Part shown: piece by piece, positions 33,283 through 42,584 of the stretch | How the letters are laid out: every line of letters begins with the position of its first letter | How positions within the stretch are numbered: position 1 is the stretch's first letter | NCBI RefSeq assembly: GCF_007990245.1 | Contig: NZ_BJWG01000006.1 | Coordinates: forward strand, 170,330 to 234,329 | Length of the DNA stretch: 64,000 bases | Origin: Cellulomonas composti | GTDB lineage: Bacteria > Actinomycetota > Actinomycetes > Actinomycetales > Cellulomonadaceae | Reading direction: 5' to 3' | Notes under the pieces: generated by a model | The model's database searches: none | Seen by the model: the letters and a program-made list of their open reading frames with translations, nothing else | What the model was told of the DNA's origin: nothing | Program-made: the position numbers and the translations under genes

Positions 33283-35222
33283 TGCCGCCCCTCGAGCCCC
33301 CGCACCTCGACGACCGTTCGTTCCAGGACATCGTCGACGAGACCAAGCGCCTCATCCCCAGGTTCACGCCCGAGTGGACCAACCACAACGTGTCGGACCC
33401 CGGCGTCGCGCTCATCGAGCTGTTCGCCTGGATGTCGGAGATGGTCCTGTTCCGGGTCAACCAGGTGCCGGACCGGATGTACGTCCATTTCCTCAACCTC
33501 GTCGGGATCGAGCCGTTCCCGCCGAGCGTGGCTCGGGCCGACCTGACGTTCTGGCTGTCGGCCCCGGCGGACCGGATCGTCCCCGTCCCCGCCGGCACCG
33601 AGGTCGCGACCGCCGGTGAGAACCCGGTCGTGTTCACGACGAACGTCGAGGCGGCCGTCGCGCCCCCGGTCCTCGTCGCGGCGCAGGCGGTCAACGGTGA
33701 CGGCCAGGCGCTCGACGTCTGGGAGGACCTGACGGTCCCCGGCGCGTCGGCCCTGTGCTTCACGTCGACACCCGTCGCCCCCGGCGACGCGATCTACCTC
33801 GGCGCCCGCGAGTCCATGGGCGGCTACGCGGTGCGCCTCGACCTGTCCGCGCGGGCCGAGGGCATCGGCGTGGACCCGACGAACCCGCCGCTCGCCTGGG
33901 AGGTGTGGGACGGCGAGGCGTGGGTCGCGTGCCAGGTCGAGTCCGACAGCACGGGCGGCCTGAACAAGGCGGGCTCGGTGCTGCTGCTCCTGCCGCCGCG
34001 GCACGAGCCCCTGCTCGTCGGCGGCGTGCTCGCGCACTGGGTGCGCGCCCGTCTCATGCGCCCGCAGCCGGGCCAGCCGACGTATGCGGCGTCGCCGCGG
34101 ATCGCGTCGGCGTCGATCGTCGCGCTCGGGATCACCGTCGCGGCGGAGCACGCGACGACGCACCCCGGTGAGCTGCTCGGCCGCTCCACGGGCGTGCCCG
34201 GGCAGTCGTTCACCGTGTCGGACTCGCCGGTCGCGCAGCGGCGCGACGAGGAGGGTGTGCACGTCGTCGTCCGCGGTCGCACCCAGCGCTGGGACGAGGT
34301 GCCCGACTTCGCGTCGTCGGGCCCGACGGACCACCACGTGGTCTGGGACTCGACCACGGGTGAGGTCCGCTTCGGCCCGGCTGTCCGGCACCCCGACGGC
34401 CTGGTGCGCCAGCACGGCGCCGTCCCACCCGACGGTGCCGAGATCCGCGTGACCTCGTACCGCACCGGCGGCGGCGTCCGTGGCAACGTCGGTGCGCGCA
34501 CGCTGACGGCGCTGCGCAGCGGCGTGCCGTTCGTCGCGTCGGTGAGCAACGCCCGCGCCGCCCGCGGCGGCGTCGACGCGGAGACCGTCGCCGAGGCCAA
34601 GCTCCGCGGTCCGCTCACGTTGCGCACGGGTCAGCGGGCCGTGACGGCGTCCGACTTCGAGGCGCTCACCCGTCAGGCGTCGATCGAGGTCGCCCGGGCC
34701 CGGTGCCTGCCGGCGTCCTCGAGCGGCTCGGCGGTGGTGCGCGTGCTCGTCGTGCCGCAGGTGCGCACCGACCCGCGCACGCACCGGATCGACGACTTCG
34801 CGCTCTCCGCGGAGCTGTTCGACGAGGTCGCGGACGCACTCGACGCCCGCCGCATGGTGGGCGTACCCGTCGAGGTCGGCACGCCCTTCTACCAGGGTGT
34901 CAGCGTCGCGGCGCTCGTCCGCACGCTGCCCGGCCGCCCCGCGGCGATGGTGCGTCAGCGCATCTCGGACGCGCTCACCCGGTTCGTCCACCCGCTCACC
35001 GGCGGCCCCGACGGCGGCGGCTGGCCCTTCGACGCACCGCTCACCGCGACCGCGGTCGCCCAGGTGATCGAGGGTATCGACGGCGTGCTCGCGGTCGACG
35101 AGCTGCAGCTCTTCGAGTACGACCTGCGCACCGGCCGACGCATCGGCGGCGGACGCGAGTCGATCCCGCTGGCCGAGCACGCGCTGTTCCTCTCGGCCGA
35201 CCATCGCGTGGTGGTGCGGTGA
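33282..35222 (+). CDS. Baseplate wedge protein, gpJ/gp6-like (Afp11 type)
   Basis: 646 residues. The start LDDRSFQDIVDETKRLIPRFTPEWTNHN with DPGVALIELFAWMSEMVLFR is typical of CIS baseplate assembly proteins. The central part holds gpJ-like beta domains (AGTEVATA; DEVPDFASSGPTDHHVV; FGPAVRHPDG). The C-terminal gpJ core is VTASDFEALTRQASIEVARA and VLVVPQVRTDPRTHRI. It forms the wedge ring that bridges gp25 and gpI. Its stop overlaps the next GTG. Confidence 0.93.
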   Translation: MPPLEPPHLDDRSFQDIVDETKRLIPRFTPEWTNHNVSDPGVALIELFAWMSEMVLFRVNQVPDRMYVHFLNLVGIEPFPPSVARADLTFWLSAPADRIVPVPAGTEVATAGENPVVFTTNVEAAVAPPVLVAAQAVNGDGQALDVWEDLTVPGASALCFTSTPVAPGDAIYLGARESMGGYAVRLDLSARAEGIGVDPTNPPLAWEVWDGEAWVACQVESDSTGGLNKAGSVLLLLPPRHEPLLVGGVLAHWVRARLMRPQPGQPTYAASPRIASASIVALGITVAAEHATTHPGELLGRSTGVPGQSFTVSDSPVAQRRDEEGVHVVVRGRTQRWDEVPDFASSGPTDHHVVWDSTTGEVRFGPAVRHPDGLVRQHGAVPPDGAEIRVTSYRTGGGVRGNVGARTLTALRSGVPFVASVSNARAARGGVDAETVAEAKLRGPLTLRTGQRAVTASDFEALTRQASIEVARARCLPASSSGSAVVRVLVVPQVRTDPRTHRIDDFALSAELFDEVADALDARRMVGVPVEVGTPFYQGVSVAALVRTLPGRPAAMVRQRISDALTRFVHPLTGGPDGGGWPFDAPLTATAVAQVIEGIDGVLAVDELQLFEYDLRTGRRIGGGRESIPLAEHALFLSADHRVVVR

Positions 35223-35773
35223 GCGCGCGCACGTCGGACTGGCTGCTGCGCCAGCTGCCCTACGGCATGCTGGCGGAGGACTTCTTCGTGCGCTTCGTCT
35301 CGATCTTCCAGACCGAGGCCGAGACGCTGCTGCAGCACGCCGACAACATGCCGTACCTCGCGGACCCCGACGTCACGCCGACCGCGATGGTGCGCCACCT
35401 CGCGCAGTGGCTCGGGATGCCCGGGATCGACCCCTCCTACCCGCCGGACGTGCAGCGACGTATCCTGCGGACATCGGCTGCCGCGCTGCAGTGGCGCGGC
35501 ACCGTGACGGGTCTGACCGCGTTGCTCGAGCTCTACGCGGGCGGGTCCGTGCAGGTCACCGAGGGCGGCGGGGTCTTCCACGAGGGAGCGGCGCCGGAGG
35601 GTCCCGCGTGGGTGGTTCTCGAGGTCGAGTCGACGGGACCGCTCACGGAACGGGACTTCCTGGCTCTCGTCCTCGACGAGGTCCCGGCCCACGTGCACGT
35701 GGAGGTCCGCATCGGCGGCCGCCGCGCGTGGCCACTGCTCGAGCAGGACGACGAAGGAGAGCTGGCGTCATGA
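35219..35773 (+). CDS. Phage tail protein I family baseplate protein (gpI, Afp12 type)
   Basis: 184 residues from an overlapping GTG. LLRQLPYGMLAEDFFVRFVSIFQ, then DVTPTAMVRHLAQWLGMPGIDP and LRTSAAALQWRGTVTGLTAL, are the conserved tail-protein-I core found next to gpJ. It completes the wedge heterodimer. The region near VTEGGGVFHEG is a short variable segment. No tail-fibre gene follows, unlike in Afp and PVC clusters. Confidence 0.92.
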   Translation: MSARTSDWLLRQLPYGMLAEDFFVRFVSIFQTEAETLLQHADNMPYLADPDVTPTAMVRHLAQWLGMPGIDPSYPPDVQRRILRTSAAALQWRGTVTGLTALLELYAGGSVQVTEGGGVFHEGAAPEGPAWVVLEVESTGPLTERDFLALVLDEVPAHVHVEVRIGGRRAWPLLEQDDEGELAS

Positions 35774-36237
35774 CGGACCTCGACGCGACTGGGGACATGC
35801 TGCAGGTCACCTGCCCGGAGTGCGGCACCGTCTCGGCCGTGCGGGCGACCGCTCGCCTCGCCAGCGACTTCTGCCCGTCGTGCGACTACCCGCTGTTCTG
35901 GGCCCGGCCGCAGTCCTCGGCGCTCGCCGAGGACGAGTCCGACGACGCCCGCTGGCGCGCACCCGGCGCCTCCGGCTCCGTCCTGGCCTCGACGCTCGCC
36001 TGCCCCTCCTGCGCCGAGCTGAACTCACCCACGGCCGTCACCTGCGTCCGCTGCGGTGAGTCCATGACGCCCCCACCGCCGGCTCCTGTCCCCGCACCGC
36101 CGGCGCCTCAGCCCGTCGTCGTGGTCCAGGCACCCCCTGAGCAGATCCCCTGCGACCACCCGGACACCTGGTGGGTCGTCGTCCTGACCGCCACCGTCAG
36201 CGTGGCCGTCACCCTCCTGATCGTCTGGCTGGTCTAG
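35770..36237 (+). CDS. Double zinc-ribbon protein with C-terminal membrane anchor
   Basis: 155 residues; the ATG overlaps the gpI stop. Two zinc ribbons are visible: Cys15/Cys18 with Cys35/Cys38 (CPEC, CPSC) and Cys78/Cys81 with Cys92/Cys95 (CPSC, CVRC). A proline-rich linker (about 101-130) leads to a single hydrophobic helix, residues 134-155, that reaches the C-terminus. It is therefore a tail-anchored protein with its zinc ribbons in the cytoplasm. As the last gene of the structural operon it may tether baseplates to the membrane; that role is inference. Confidence 0.85.
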   Translation: MTDLDATGDMLQVTCPECGTVSAVRATARLASDFCPSCDYPLFWARPQSSALAEDESDDARWRAPGASGSVLASTLACPSCAELNSPTAVTCVRCGESMTPPPPAPVPAPPAPQPVVVVQAPPEQIPCDHPDTWWVVVLTATVSVAVTLLIVWLV

Positions 36238-36276
36238 CGGCAGGTCCCACCCGTCGGAAGCTGCCCGGGACCGCGG

Positions 36277-39200
36277 TCAGGGTGTGACCGCGATCGGACC
36301 GTCGTCCGAGTTGCGCCACGGAGCCGTTCCCGTGAACGTGGCTCGCGCCTGCGACGCCGCGGTGGGCGCGAACGCGCACGTCGCCTCGCCGGCTGCCAGC
36401 GCGACGGTGCAGGCGTCGGTCCACGCCCCCGTGGTGCCGGTCCGGGTCTGGAAGAGGACGGAGCCCGCCACCGTGCCGCTCACGGTCGACGTCACCCGCG
36501 CCGTGAGCGTGCCGGACGCCCAGGAGAGCACGGTCGTCGTCGGCCGCACACCGGCGACGACGACCGTCGACGACTGGGACGTCGCCCAGCTGCCGGTCGA
36601 GGAGAAGGTCGCCCGGGTCTCCATGTCCGACGTCGGCGCGTAGGCGCAGTCCGCGGTGCCGCCCGAGACGGCGACCGACGCGCAGACGGTCGTCCACGGG
36701 TCGCCGCTGCCGGACCTGGCCGCGAACGTGACCGTGCCGGTGATCGTGCCCCCCGCGCTGGAGCTCACGGTCGCGGTGAGCTCGCCCCCGGCGTAGGCCA
36801 GGACCGTCGTCGTCGCCGCCTGCACCATGATCGTGTCCGTCCCGGAGGTGGACGCACGCAGGCCCGTCGCGCCCAGGTACGCCACGCGCAGCGTCGCGTT
36901 GCCCAGGGGCCACCCGCCCGCTCCGCCTGTCGTCGCCTCGGACGTGATGCTCACGGCACCGTCGGCGTCGAGCGACACCGCGCCGGACGCCGGCACCCAG
37001 TCGGTGCCGTCGCGCCGCTCGAGACGCACGGTGCCGGAGGTGACGGGTGTCGTACCACCGGCGACCGTCACGGTCGCGTCGACGCTGAAGGTCCCGGGCC
37101 TGGTCACCGCGTCCGGCACGCCGGACATGGTGGTCGTGGTGCTGCGCAGCGCGGTGAGCCTGACGAGCTGGTAGGTCGCGTCCTCCGGCACGGTCGGGGT
37201 CGTGGACGGTGAGACGTCGATCTCCCAGCCGGTCGCGCTCGCTGTGACCTGGGCGCCGTCGCGCGGGATCCAGACCGTCGTGTCGCTGCCGTTGACGGCG
37301 AGCACGAAGGTGCGTGCCTGGTCCTCCTGCTCCGACGGCGTGACCGTCGCGGACAGCGTGTCGAGCCCGGTCGCACCCGCGATCGCCCGCAGCACCACCT
37401 GGGTCTCGTTGACGTTGATCGACGTCGTGCTGACTGTCGGGACCGTCACCGGTGCACCTGTGTAGGTGCCCAGGTGCCCCGCCGGGCCGCGCACGGTCGC
37501 CGTCCAGCTGCCCGGCGGCACCTGCTGGAACGTCGTCGTGAACTGGTTGCCGGTGGTGCGCACGACGGGCTGCGCCGCGAACGTCGGTCCGGCGGCGGAC
37601 GCGAGCGTGACGAGCGCGCCCGTGAGGTCGGCACCCGACGAGTTGACGTTGACGGTGAGCGAGTGGGTCGCCTCGGTCACCACGAGGTCGACGACGAACG
37701 TCTGACCCGGTGCGACGCTGACGACCTTCTCCGCGGTGAGCCCGCCGGGTGTCGTCGCGCGCACGGTGTAGGTGCCGTCCTGGACGCCCGTGAACTGGTA
37801 GTGCCCGTCGGCGAGGGTCGTGAAGTCGGCGACGCTCGTGCCGTCCGCGAGCAGCTCGACGACGGCGCCCTCGACGGCGGACGTGGTGCCGTCCGCGTTG
37901 AGCTGGTTCACCGTGCCCTGCACGGCGGAGCCCGGCCGGGTGATGTTGACGTCGAGGACCTTGTCCTCACCCGCCGCGATGTCCAGCGACAGGGTCACGG
38001 GCGCGTACTCGGACGACGTGATGTTGAGCGAGTACGAGTACGGCTGGAGGTTGTCGAACTTCCACTGCCCGGCACCGCCGTCGCAGTCGATCGGCCCGCA
38101 GGCCAGCGTGACCTCGTTGACCACCGAGTCGACGCGGTACGTGAGCTTGACGGTCAGGTTCGTCACGGGTCCCGACGAGTTGCCCGTGTTGATCGTCAGC
38201 GAGCCCGTCTCGGCGACGAGCAGGACGTTCTGCTCGACGGTGCGCTGGGCGGGCGTGGACGTGGCGATCGGGGGGATCACCGGGTCTGCGACGTCGGGGC
38301 TCGTCACCGGGGCCGGCCTGGTGGACCAGGGCTGGTAGCCCGGCGCGACCACGGACACGTTCCAGGCGCCCGGCTTGAGACCCGCGACCTGGGACGTGCC
38401 GGTGACGGTGTAGATGCCGCTCGCACCGGTCGTCGTCTCGAACGACGTGCCGTCCTTCGTGACCGTGACCAGCGCGTTGGCGACGGTACGCGTCGACGTG
38501 TAGACGACCGAGGTCGCCTTCCCGGTGAGCGTGCCGAGCCGCACGAGGTTGATGGCAGCGGGCGTGCCGCCGGCCGGCAGCACGATGTCACCGGTGAACA
38601 CGTCGAAGCCCGCCGCGTACGCGGTGACGTGGTACGTCGTCGGCGGCAGGAACCCGAAATCGACCGTGCTGACACCCGGCGCCGTGGTCCGCGGGTCGAA
38701 CCCGTCGACGACGACGGTGACACCCGTGACGTCGACGGCCGCGGGGCTCCCGGTCGGGCCGTCCGTCTTGAACGCCAGGAGCAGCTGGCCGTACTTCGTC
38801 ATCGTGATCGCGGGCGGCGCGTAGGCGGGCTCGTCCGGCGCGTCCACGGGCACCGTGAACGACTTCGGCTCGCTCGACCATCCCGCGAGCCTGGCCTGGA
38901 TCACGTAGTTCCCGGGCCGGACGAGGCGGCCACCCGTCGGGTCGATCGGCTGCGCGGAGTCGCTCCACTGCAACGTCGGCTGGCCGTCGTCCCCGACGAC
39001 CGCCCGCACGACGATCTGGCCGGTGCCGGGTGGCGCGGAGATCACGTCGAACGTGATGTCCGCGAGCGACGGCGTGGTGCCGGCACCGGGCGCGGCACTC
39101 GCGGGCACGAAGCTGATCGTGCCGCCGAAGTGCCGGCCCTTGGGCGCCAGCTCGTAGGCCGCGAGGTCCGCGACCGGGGTGCCGTTGAGGCGCGCCGTCG

Positions 39201-42200
39201 TGTAGCCGGTGGCGGTGATCACGAGGTCCATCGAGTCCTCGACCAGCCCGATGACGACGACGCCGGGCCCGGGCGTGCAACCGCTCGTGCAGATCTGCAG
39301 CCATCCGTTGTCGTCGGTCGTACCGGTCCTGGTGTCCAGGACGGGGATCAGGTCGTCGTACCCGACGACGCCCGTGATCTGCACCGACGCGCCACCGACC
39401 CCCAGGGGGACGCCGGTCTCGAGGTACGTGACGACCCGGGCGGAGACCGACCCGACCGGCTTCGAGAGCACGATGCGGGCCTGCACCTCCTGGTTGAGGC
39501 CCACCTGCAACCCGAGCGACTCGCCGTCGGCGCCCGCCAGGTCGGCGGTCAGGTCGAACGTGCCCGGGTGCAGCCCGGCGAGCCGCGCGATGCCGTTCGA
39601 GTCGGTGTTCGCGGTCGTCGTGCCGCCCGGGCCGACGGCCTCGACGCGCGCGCCGTCGGCGGGTCGCAGCGCCCCGGACGCGTCCGCCATCAGGACGGTC
39701 GCGAACACGACGCCGTACCGGTCGAGCGTGAAGTCCACCCGGCGCGCGTCGCCACCCGCCACGGCGACCGTCACGGGGCTGGGCGAGAGGTACTCCCCCC
39801 CTGCGGGAGGTACGGCGTAGACCTCGTACCGTCCCGCGGGCAACCGGTCGAGCTCGTAGCCTCCGTTGACCCCGATGAAGGCGCAGAAGCCGGTCTCGCT
39901 GTCGCAGGTGTCGGCGACGGTGCCGGGCTTGCACGGGTCCGCGTCGGGGGCGTCCCCGCCGGTCGGGACCGCCACGACGCAGGTCGACGTCGAGACCACG
40001 CCGATGCGGGGCGAGACGGAGCCGTTGATCGACGGCGACGGGTAGAGCGGGACCGTCGCCGCCTCGACGTCCTGGTCCATCGCCACGCGAACCTCGACGT
40101 GGCCGTCCTCGTAGCCGGGGGCGGAGATCGTCAGCCGGTACAGGCCGGGGTACAGGCCGCTGCCGTCGTCCGGCAGCGTGTACGGGTCGTCCGGGCCCGC
40201 CGTGGTGGTGATCGTCCTGGTGCCCGCCGAGCTACGCGCGAGCGTCGTGACCGTGACCTCGCACTTCTCGCCCGGGCGCGGGTGCGGGCACTCGATCCGG
40301 CCGCCCGTGGCGGCGTCGGTGACGCGACCGACGATCGTCGACCCGTCGACCAGGCCGTCGTTCTCGATCGGCGTCAGCATCAGGTCCTGCGTCCTGGTCC
40401 CGCCGTCGACGACGACGACCTGCGCCGAGGCCGGCTCGCTCCCGAACGACTCCGCCGTGAGCACGTACTGGCCGGAGGGGATGCCGTCGAACCGGAACCC
40501 CTCATCCTCCGCGCCGATCGACGTCGACATGGTCTTGAACGAGCCGTTCGGACCCGAGAGGGTCACGCCCGCGGCGCCGATCCGTTCCAGGGTGTCGGCG
40601 TCGACCACGTCCCCGCGCACGACACCGCCGAGCTTCGCCATGTTCAGGTGCAGCGCGGCGGAGCCGCCGGTGCCGAGCGTCAGCTGCCGCGTCTCGGTCG
40701 CGTACCCGTCGGCGCTGAGCGTGAGCGTGTAGGTCGCCGGGACCGGCAGGTCGGGCAGCACGAACAGGCCCGGGTTGTCCTTCGTCGTCGTCGTCGCGGT
40801 GCGCACGACGCTGCCTGCGACGGCCGTGACGGTGACGCCCCCGAGGGGCTGGCCCGCGGCGTCGCCCTTGCCGCGCCCCTCGACCCAGCCGGACAGCGTC
40901 CGGACGCTGGGGTCCATCCGCAGGTCGACGGAGCGCTCCTGGGCGGCGCCGAGGCTCACCAGGGCCGCCTGGGTGCCGAGCGTGTCGGAGGACGCCGAGA
41001 CGAGGTACGTCGTCGGTGTCGCGAGGCCGTCGACCTCCCAGTGCCCGATCCGACCCGACGTGGCCGACCGCGTGGTCACGGTGGTCGTGCCGTCCGAGAT
41101 GGTCACGACGACGCCGCCGGCGGCGCCGCCCGAGCTCGTCACGGTCCCGGAGAGCCGACCCTTGCCGGGCGTCATCTCGAGCTCGAGCGGCGTCGCGGCC
41201 GCCTCGGCACCGGTCACCCAGTAGCGGACGGTCTGGTAGCCGGGCTTCGCGAGCACGACGAGGTAGCGGCCCGACGAGGACAGCCCGCCGAAGGCCCAGG
41301 TGCCGTCGGCGCCGGTGACCGTGCTCATCCGCTGGTTCGACTCGCCGTTCACCGCGGCGGACAGGCTGGACGACGAGACCTTGCCGACGTCGCCCTGGGT
41401 GCCCGGTGCCGCCAGCGCACCCGCCGCGGACCCGGCCGGGAGCGACGCACCGGGACCCGCGTCCGGCAGCTCGCCGCCGGCACCCTCGGCCTCGTCGGCC
41501 GTCACCGTCGAGGCGGGCAGCAGCTGGACGGTCACGCCGCCCGGGTCGCTCGAGGTGACGACCCCGGCGACCCGCACGCCGTCGGGCACGACGCCGTCGG
41601 GCACGTCGTCGTCACCGCCGTCGCCGTCCCCGCTCCCGTCGTCCCCGCCCGTGCCCGGCCCGCCGGTGCCGTCGGAGGCACCCGCGGTGGGCGTGGCGCT
41701 CTGCGTCGGGCTCGCGGCCACGCGGGAGCCGTCGAAGCGCTGCGACACCCACGGCAGCGCGGCCAGCACGAGCCCCACCCACAGGACGGTGATCCCGACG
41801 ATCGCGGCGATGCGGAGCATCCCGCCGACGAGCAGCGGCCGGGCGGTGAAGGTGGCGTCGAAGCGCTGGGGGGCGCGCTCGCCCGTCGCGACGATGCGGA
41901 ACGGCATCCGCCGCGGTTGGCCGACGAGCCGCGCCCGCGTGACCCGCGCACGCGCACCCACGCGCAGGCTCGAGTGCGGAGGGACGTCGACGTCGGTGCG
42001 GTCGAGCCGCACCTTGATGTCCTTGCCGTCGCCCGTGACCGCGTCCAGGCGCACGCGGGCCGGTGCGTCGCCGCCGTTGGCGAGCAGCACGTCGACCCGC
42101 CGGCTGCGGACCGCGCGCGAGTCCGCGGGCTCGACCGTCAGGACGAGGCCCGAGCCGCCGTCGATGCGCAGCGATCCGTCCGCGGTCGAGGTGCGGTGCT

Positions 42201-42501
42201 GCCCGTCGGGCGAACGCGACTCGACCGTCAGCAGGAACGGGTAGTCACCGGCGGCCACGCCGACCGGCGGCACCATCGCGAGCTCCACGGTGACGGTCGC
42301 GTCGGGGTCGACCCCCGGCACCGCGATCGGCGCCGGCTGCCAGCCGCCCTCGAGCCCGACGACCGTCAGCAGGAGGTCGAGCGGCACGCCGGCGACGTTG
42401 CGGACGTGGACTCGCTGCGTGGCGGTCGCGCCGGGAGCAGCGTGCACACCGGCCTCGACCAGCACGGACACGGCGGGGCGGCGGGTCGGCTCGGGTGCCA
42501 T
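36277..42501 (-). CDS. Giant CIS-associated membrane protein with carboxypeptidase-regulatory-like and Ig-like repeats (2074 aa)
   Basis: 2074 residues from an ATG with GGAGGAG ribosome-binding site, the last gene of the minus-strand operon. There is no signal peptide. Residues 1-225 form two beta-sandwich domains, residues about 229-250 are one membrane helix (MLRIAAIVGITVLWVGLVLA), and after a Ser/Thr/Gly-Asp linker more than a dozen carboxypeptidase-regulatory-like domains follow, recognisable by repeated strands such as GSLTINTG and the PGxYxLTVSAPGY pattern. The last 250 residues are Ig-like repeats (TTTVLAYAGGELTATVSSSA). An N-in/C-out orientation is expected, with a long extracytoplasmic rod. 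The head shares its architecture with the two upstream genes. Confidence 0.88.
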   Translation of the reverse strand: MAPEPTRRPAVSVLVEAGVHAAPGATATQRVHVRNVAGVPLDLLLTVVGLEGGWQPAPIAVPGVDPDATVTVELAMVPPVGVAAGDYPFLLTVESRSPDGQHRTSTADGSLRIDGGSGLVLTVEPADSRAVRSRRVDVLLANGGDAPARVRLDAVTGDGKDIKVRLDRTDVDVPPHSSLRVGARARVTRARLVGQPRRMPFRIVATGERAPQRFDATFTARPLLVGGMLRIAAIVGITVLWVGLVLAALPWVSQRFDGSRVAASPTQSATPTAGASDGTGGPGTGGDDGSGDGDGGDDDVPDGVVPDGVRVAGVVTSSDPGGVTVQLLPASTVTADEAEGAGGELPDAGPGASLPAGSAAGALAAPGTQGDVGKVSSSSLSAAVNGESNQRMSTVTGADGTWAFGGLSSSGRYLVVLAKPGYQTVRYWVTGAEAAATPLELEMTPGKGRLSGTVTSSGGAAGGVVVTISDGTTTVTTRSATSGRIGHWEVDGLATPTTYLVSASSDTLGTQAALVSLGAAQERSVDLRMDPSVRTLSGWVEGRGKGDAAGQPLGGVTVTAVAGSVVRTATTTTKDNPGLFVLPDLPVPATYTLTLSADGYATETRQLTLGTGGSAALHLNMAKLGGVVRGDVVDADTLERIGAAGVTLSGPNGSFKTMSTSIGAEDEGFRFDGIPSGQYVLTAESFGSEPASAQVVVVDGGTRTQDLMLTPIENDGLVDGSTIVGRVTDAATGGRIECPHPRPGEKCEVTVTTLARSSAGTRTITTTAGPDDPYTLPDDGSGLYPGLYRLTISAPGYEDGHVEVRVAMDQDVEAATVPLYPSPSINGSVSPRIGVVSTSTCVVAVPTGGDAPDADPCKPGTVADTCDSETGFCAFIGVNGGYELDRLPAGRYEVYAVPPAGGEYLSPSPVTVAVAGGDARRVDFTLDRYGVVFATVLMADASGALRPADGARVEAVGPGGTTTANTDSNGIARLAGLHPGTFDLTADLAGADGESLGLQVGLNQEVQARIVLSKPVGSVSARVVTYLETGVPLGVGGASVQITGVVGYDDLIPVLDTRTGTTDDNGWLQICTSGCTPGPGVVVIGLVEDSMDLVITATGYTTARLNGTPVADLAAYELAPKGRHFGGTISFVPASAAPGAGTTPSLADITFDVISAPPGTGQIVVRAVVGDDGQPTLQWSDSAQPIDPTGGRLVRPGNYVIQARLAGWSSEPKSFTVPVDAPDEPAYAPPAITMTKYGQLLLAFKTDGPTGSPAAVDVTGVTVVVDGFDPRTTAPGVSTVDFGFLPPTTYHVTAYAAGFDVFTGDIVLPAGGTPAAINLVRLGTLTGKATSVVYTSTRTVANALVTVTKDGTSFETTTGASGIYTVTGTSQVAGLKPGAWNVSVVAPGYQPWSTRPAPVTSPDVADPVIPPIATSTPAQRTVEQNVLLVAETGSLTINTGNSSGPVTNLTVKLTYRVDSVVNEVTLACGPIDCDGGAGQWKFDNLQPYSYSLNITSSEYAPVTLSLDIAAGEDKVLDVNITRPGSAVQGTVNQLNADGTTSAVEGAVVELLADGTSVADFTTLADGHYQFTGVQDGTYTVRATTPGGLTAEKVVSVAPGQTFVVDLVVTEATHSLTVNVNSSGADLTGALVTLASAAGPTFAAQPVVRTTGNQFTTTFQQVPPGSWTATVRGPAGHLGTYTGAPVTVPTVSTTSINVNETQVVLRAIAGATGLDTLSATVTPSEQEDQARTFVLAVNGSDTTVWIPRDGAQVTASATGWEIDVSPSTTPTVPEDATYQLVRLTALRSTTTTMSGVPDAVTRPGTFSVDATVTVAGGTTPVTSGTVRLERRDGTDWVPASGAVSLDADGAVSITSEATTGGAGGWPLGNATLRVAYLGATGLRASTSGTDTIMVQAATTTVLAYAGGELTATVSSSAGGTITGTVTFAARSGSGDPWTTVCASVAVSGGTADCAYAPTSDMETRATFSSTGSWATSQSSTVVVAGVRPTTTVLSWASGTLTARVTSTVSGTVAGSVLFQTRTGTTGAWTDACTVALAAGEATCAFAPTAASQARATFTGTAPWRNSDDGPIAVTP

Positions 42502-42584
42502 GTCTCCTCCTGTCTGATGCGATCTCGGAACGGTCTCGGGTGCTCTGCCGGGTGGCCTTCGCGTGGTGCTGCGGGCAGGTCGTG

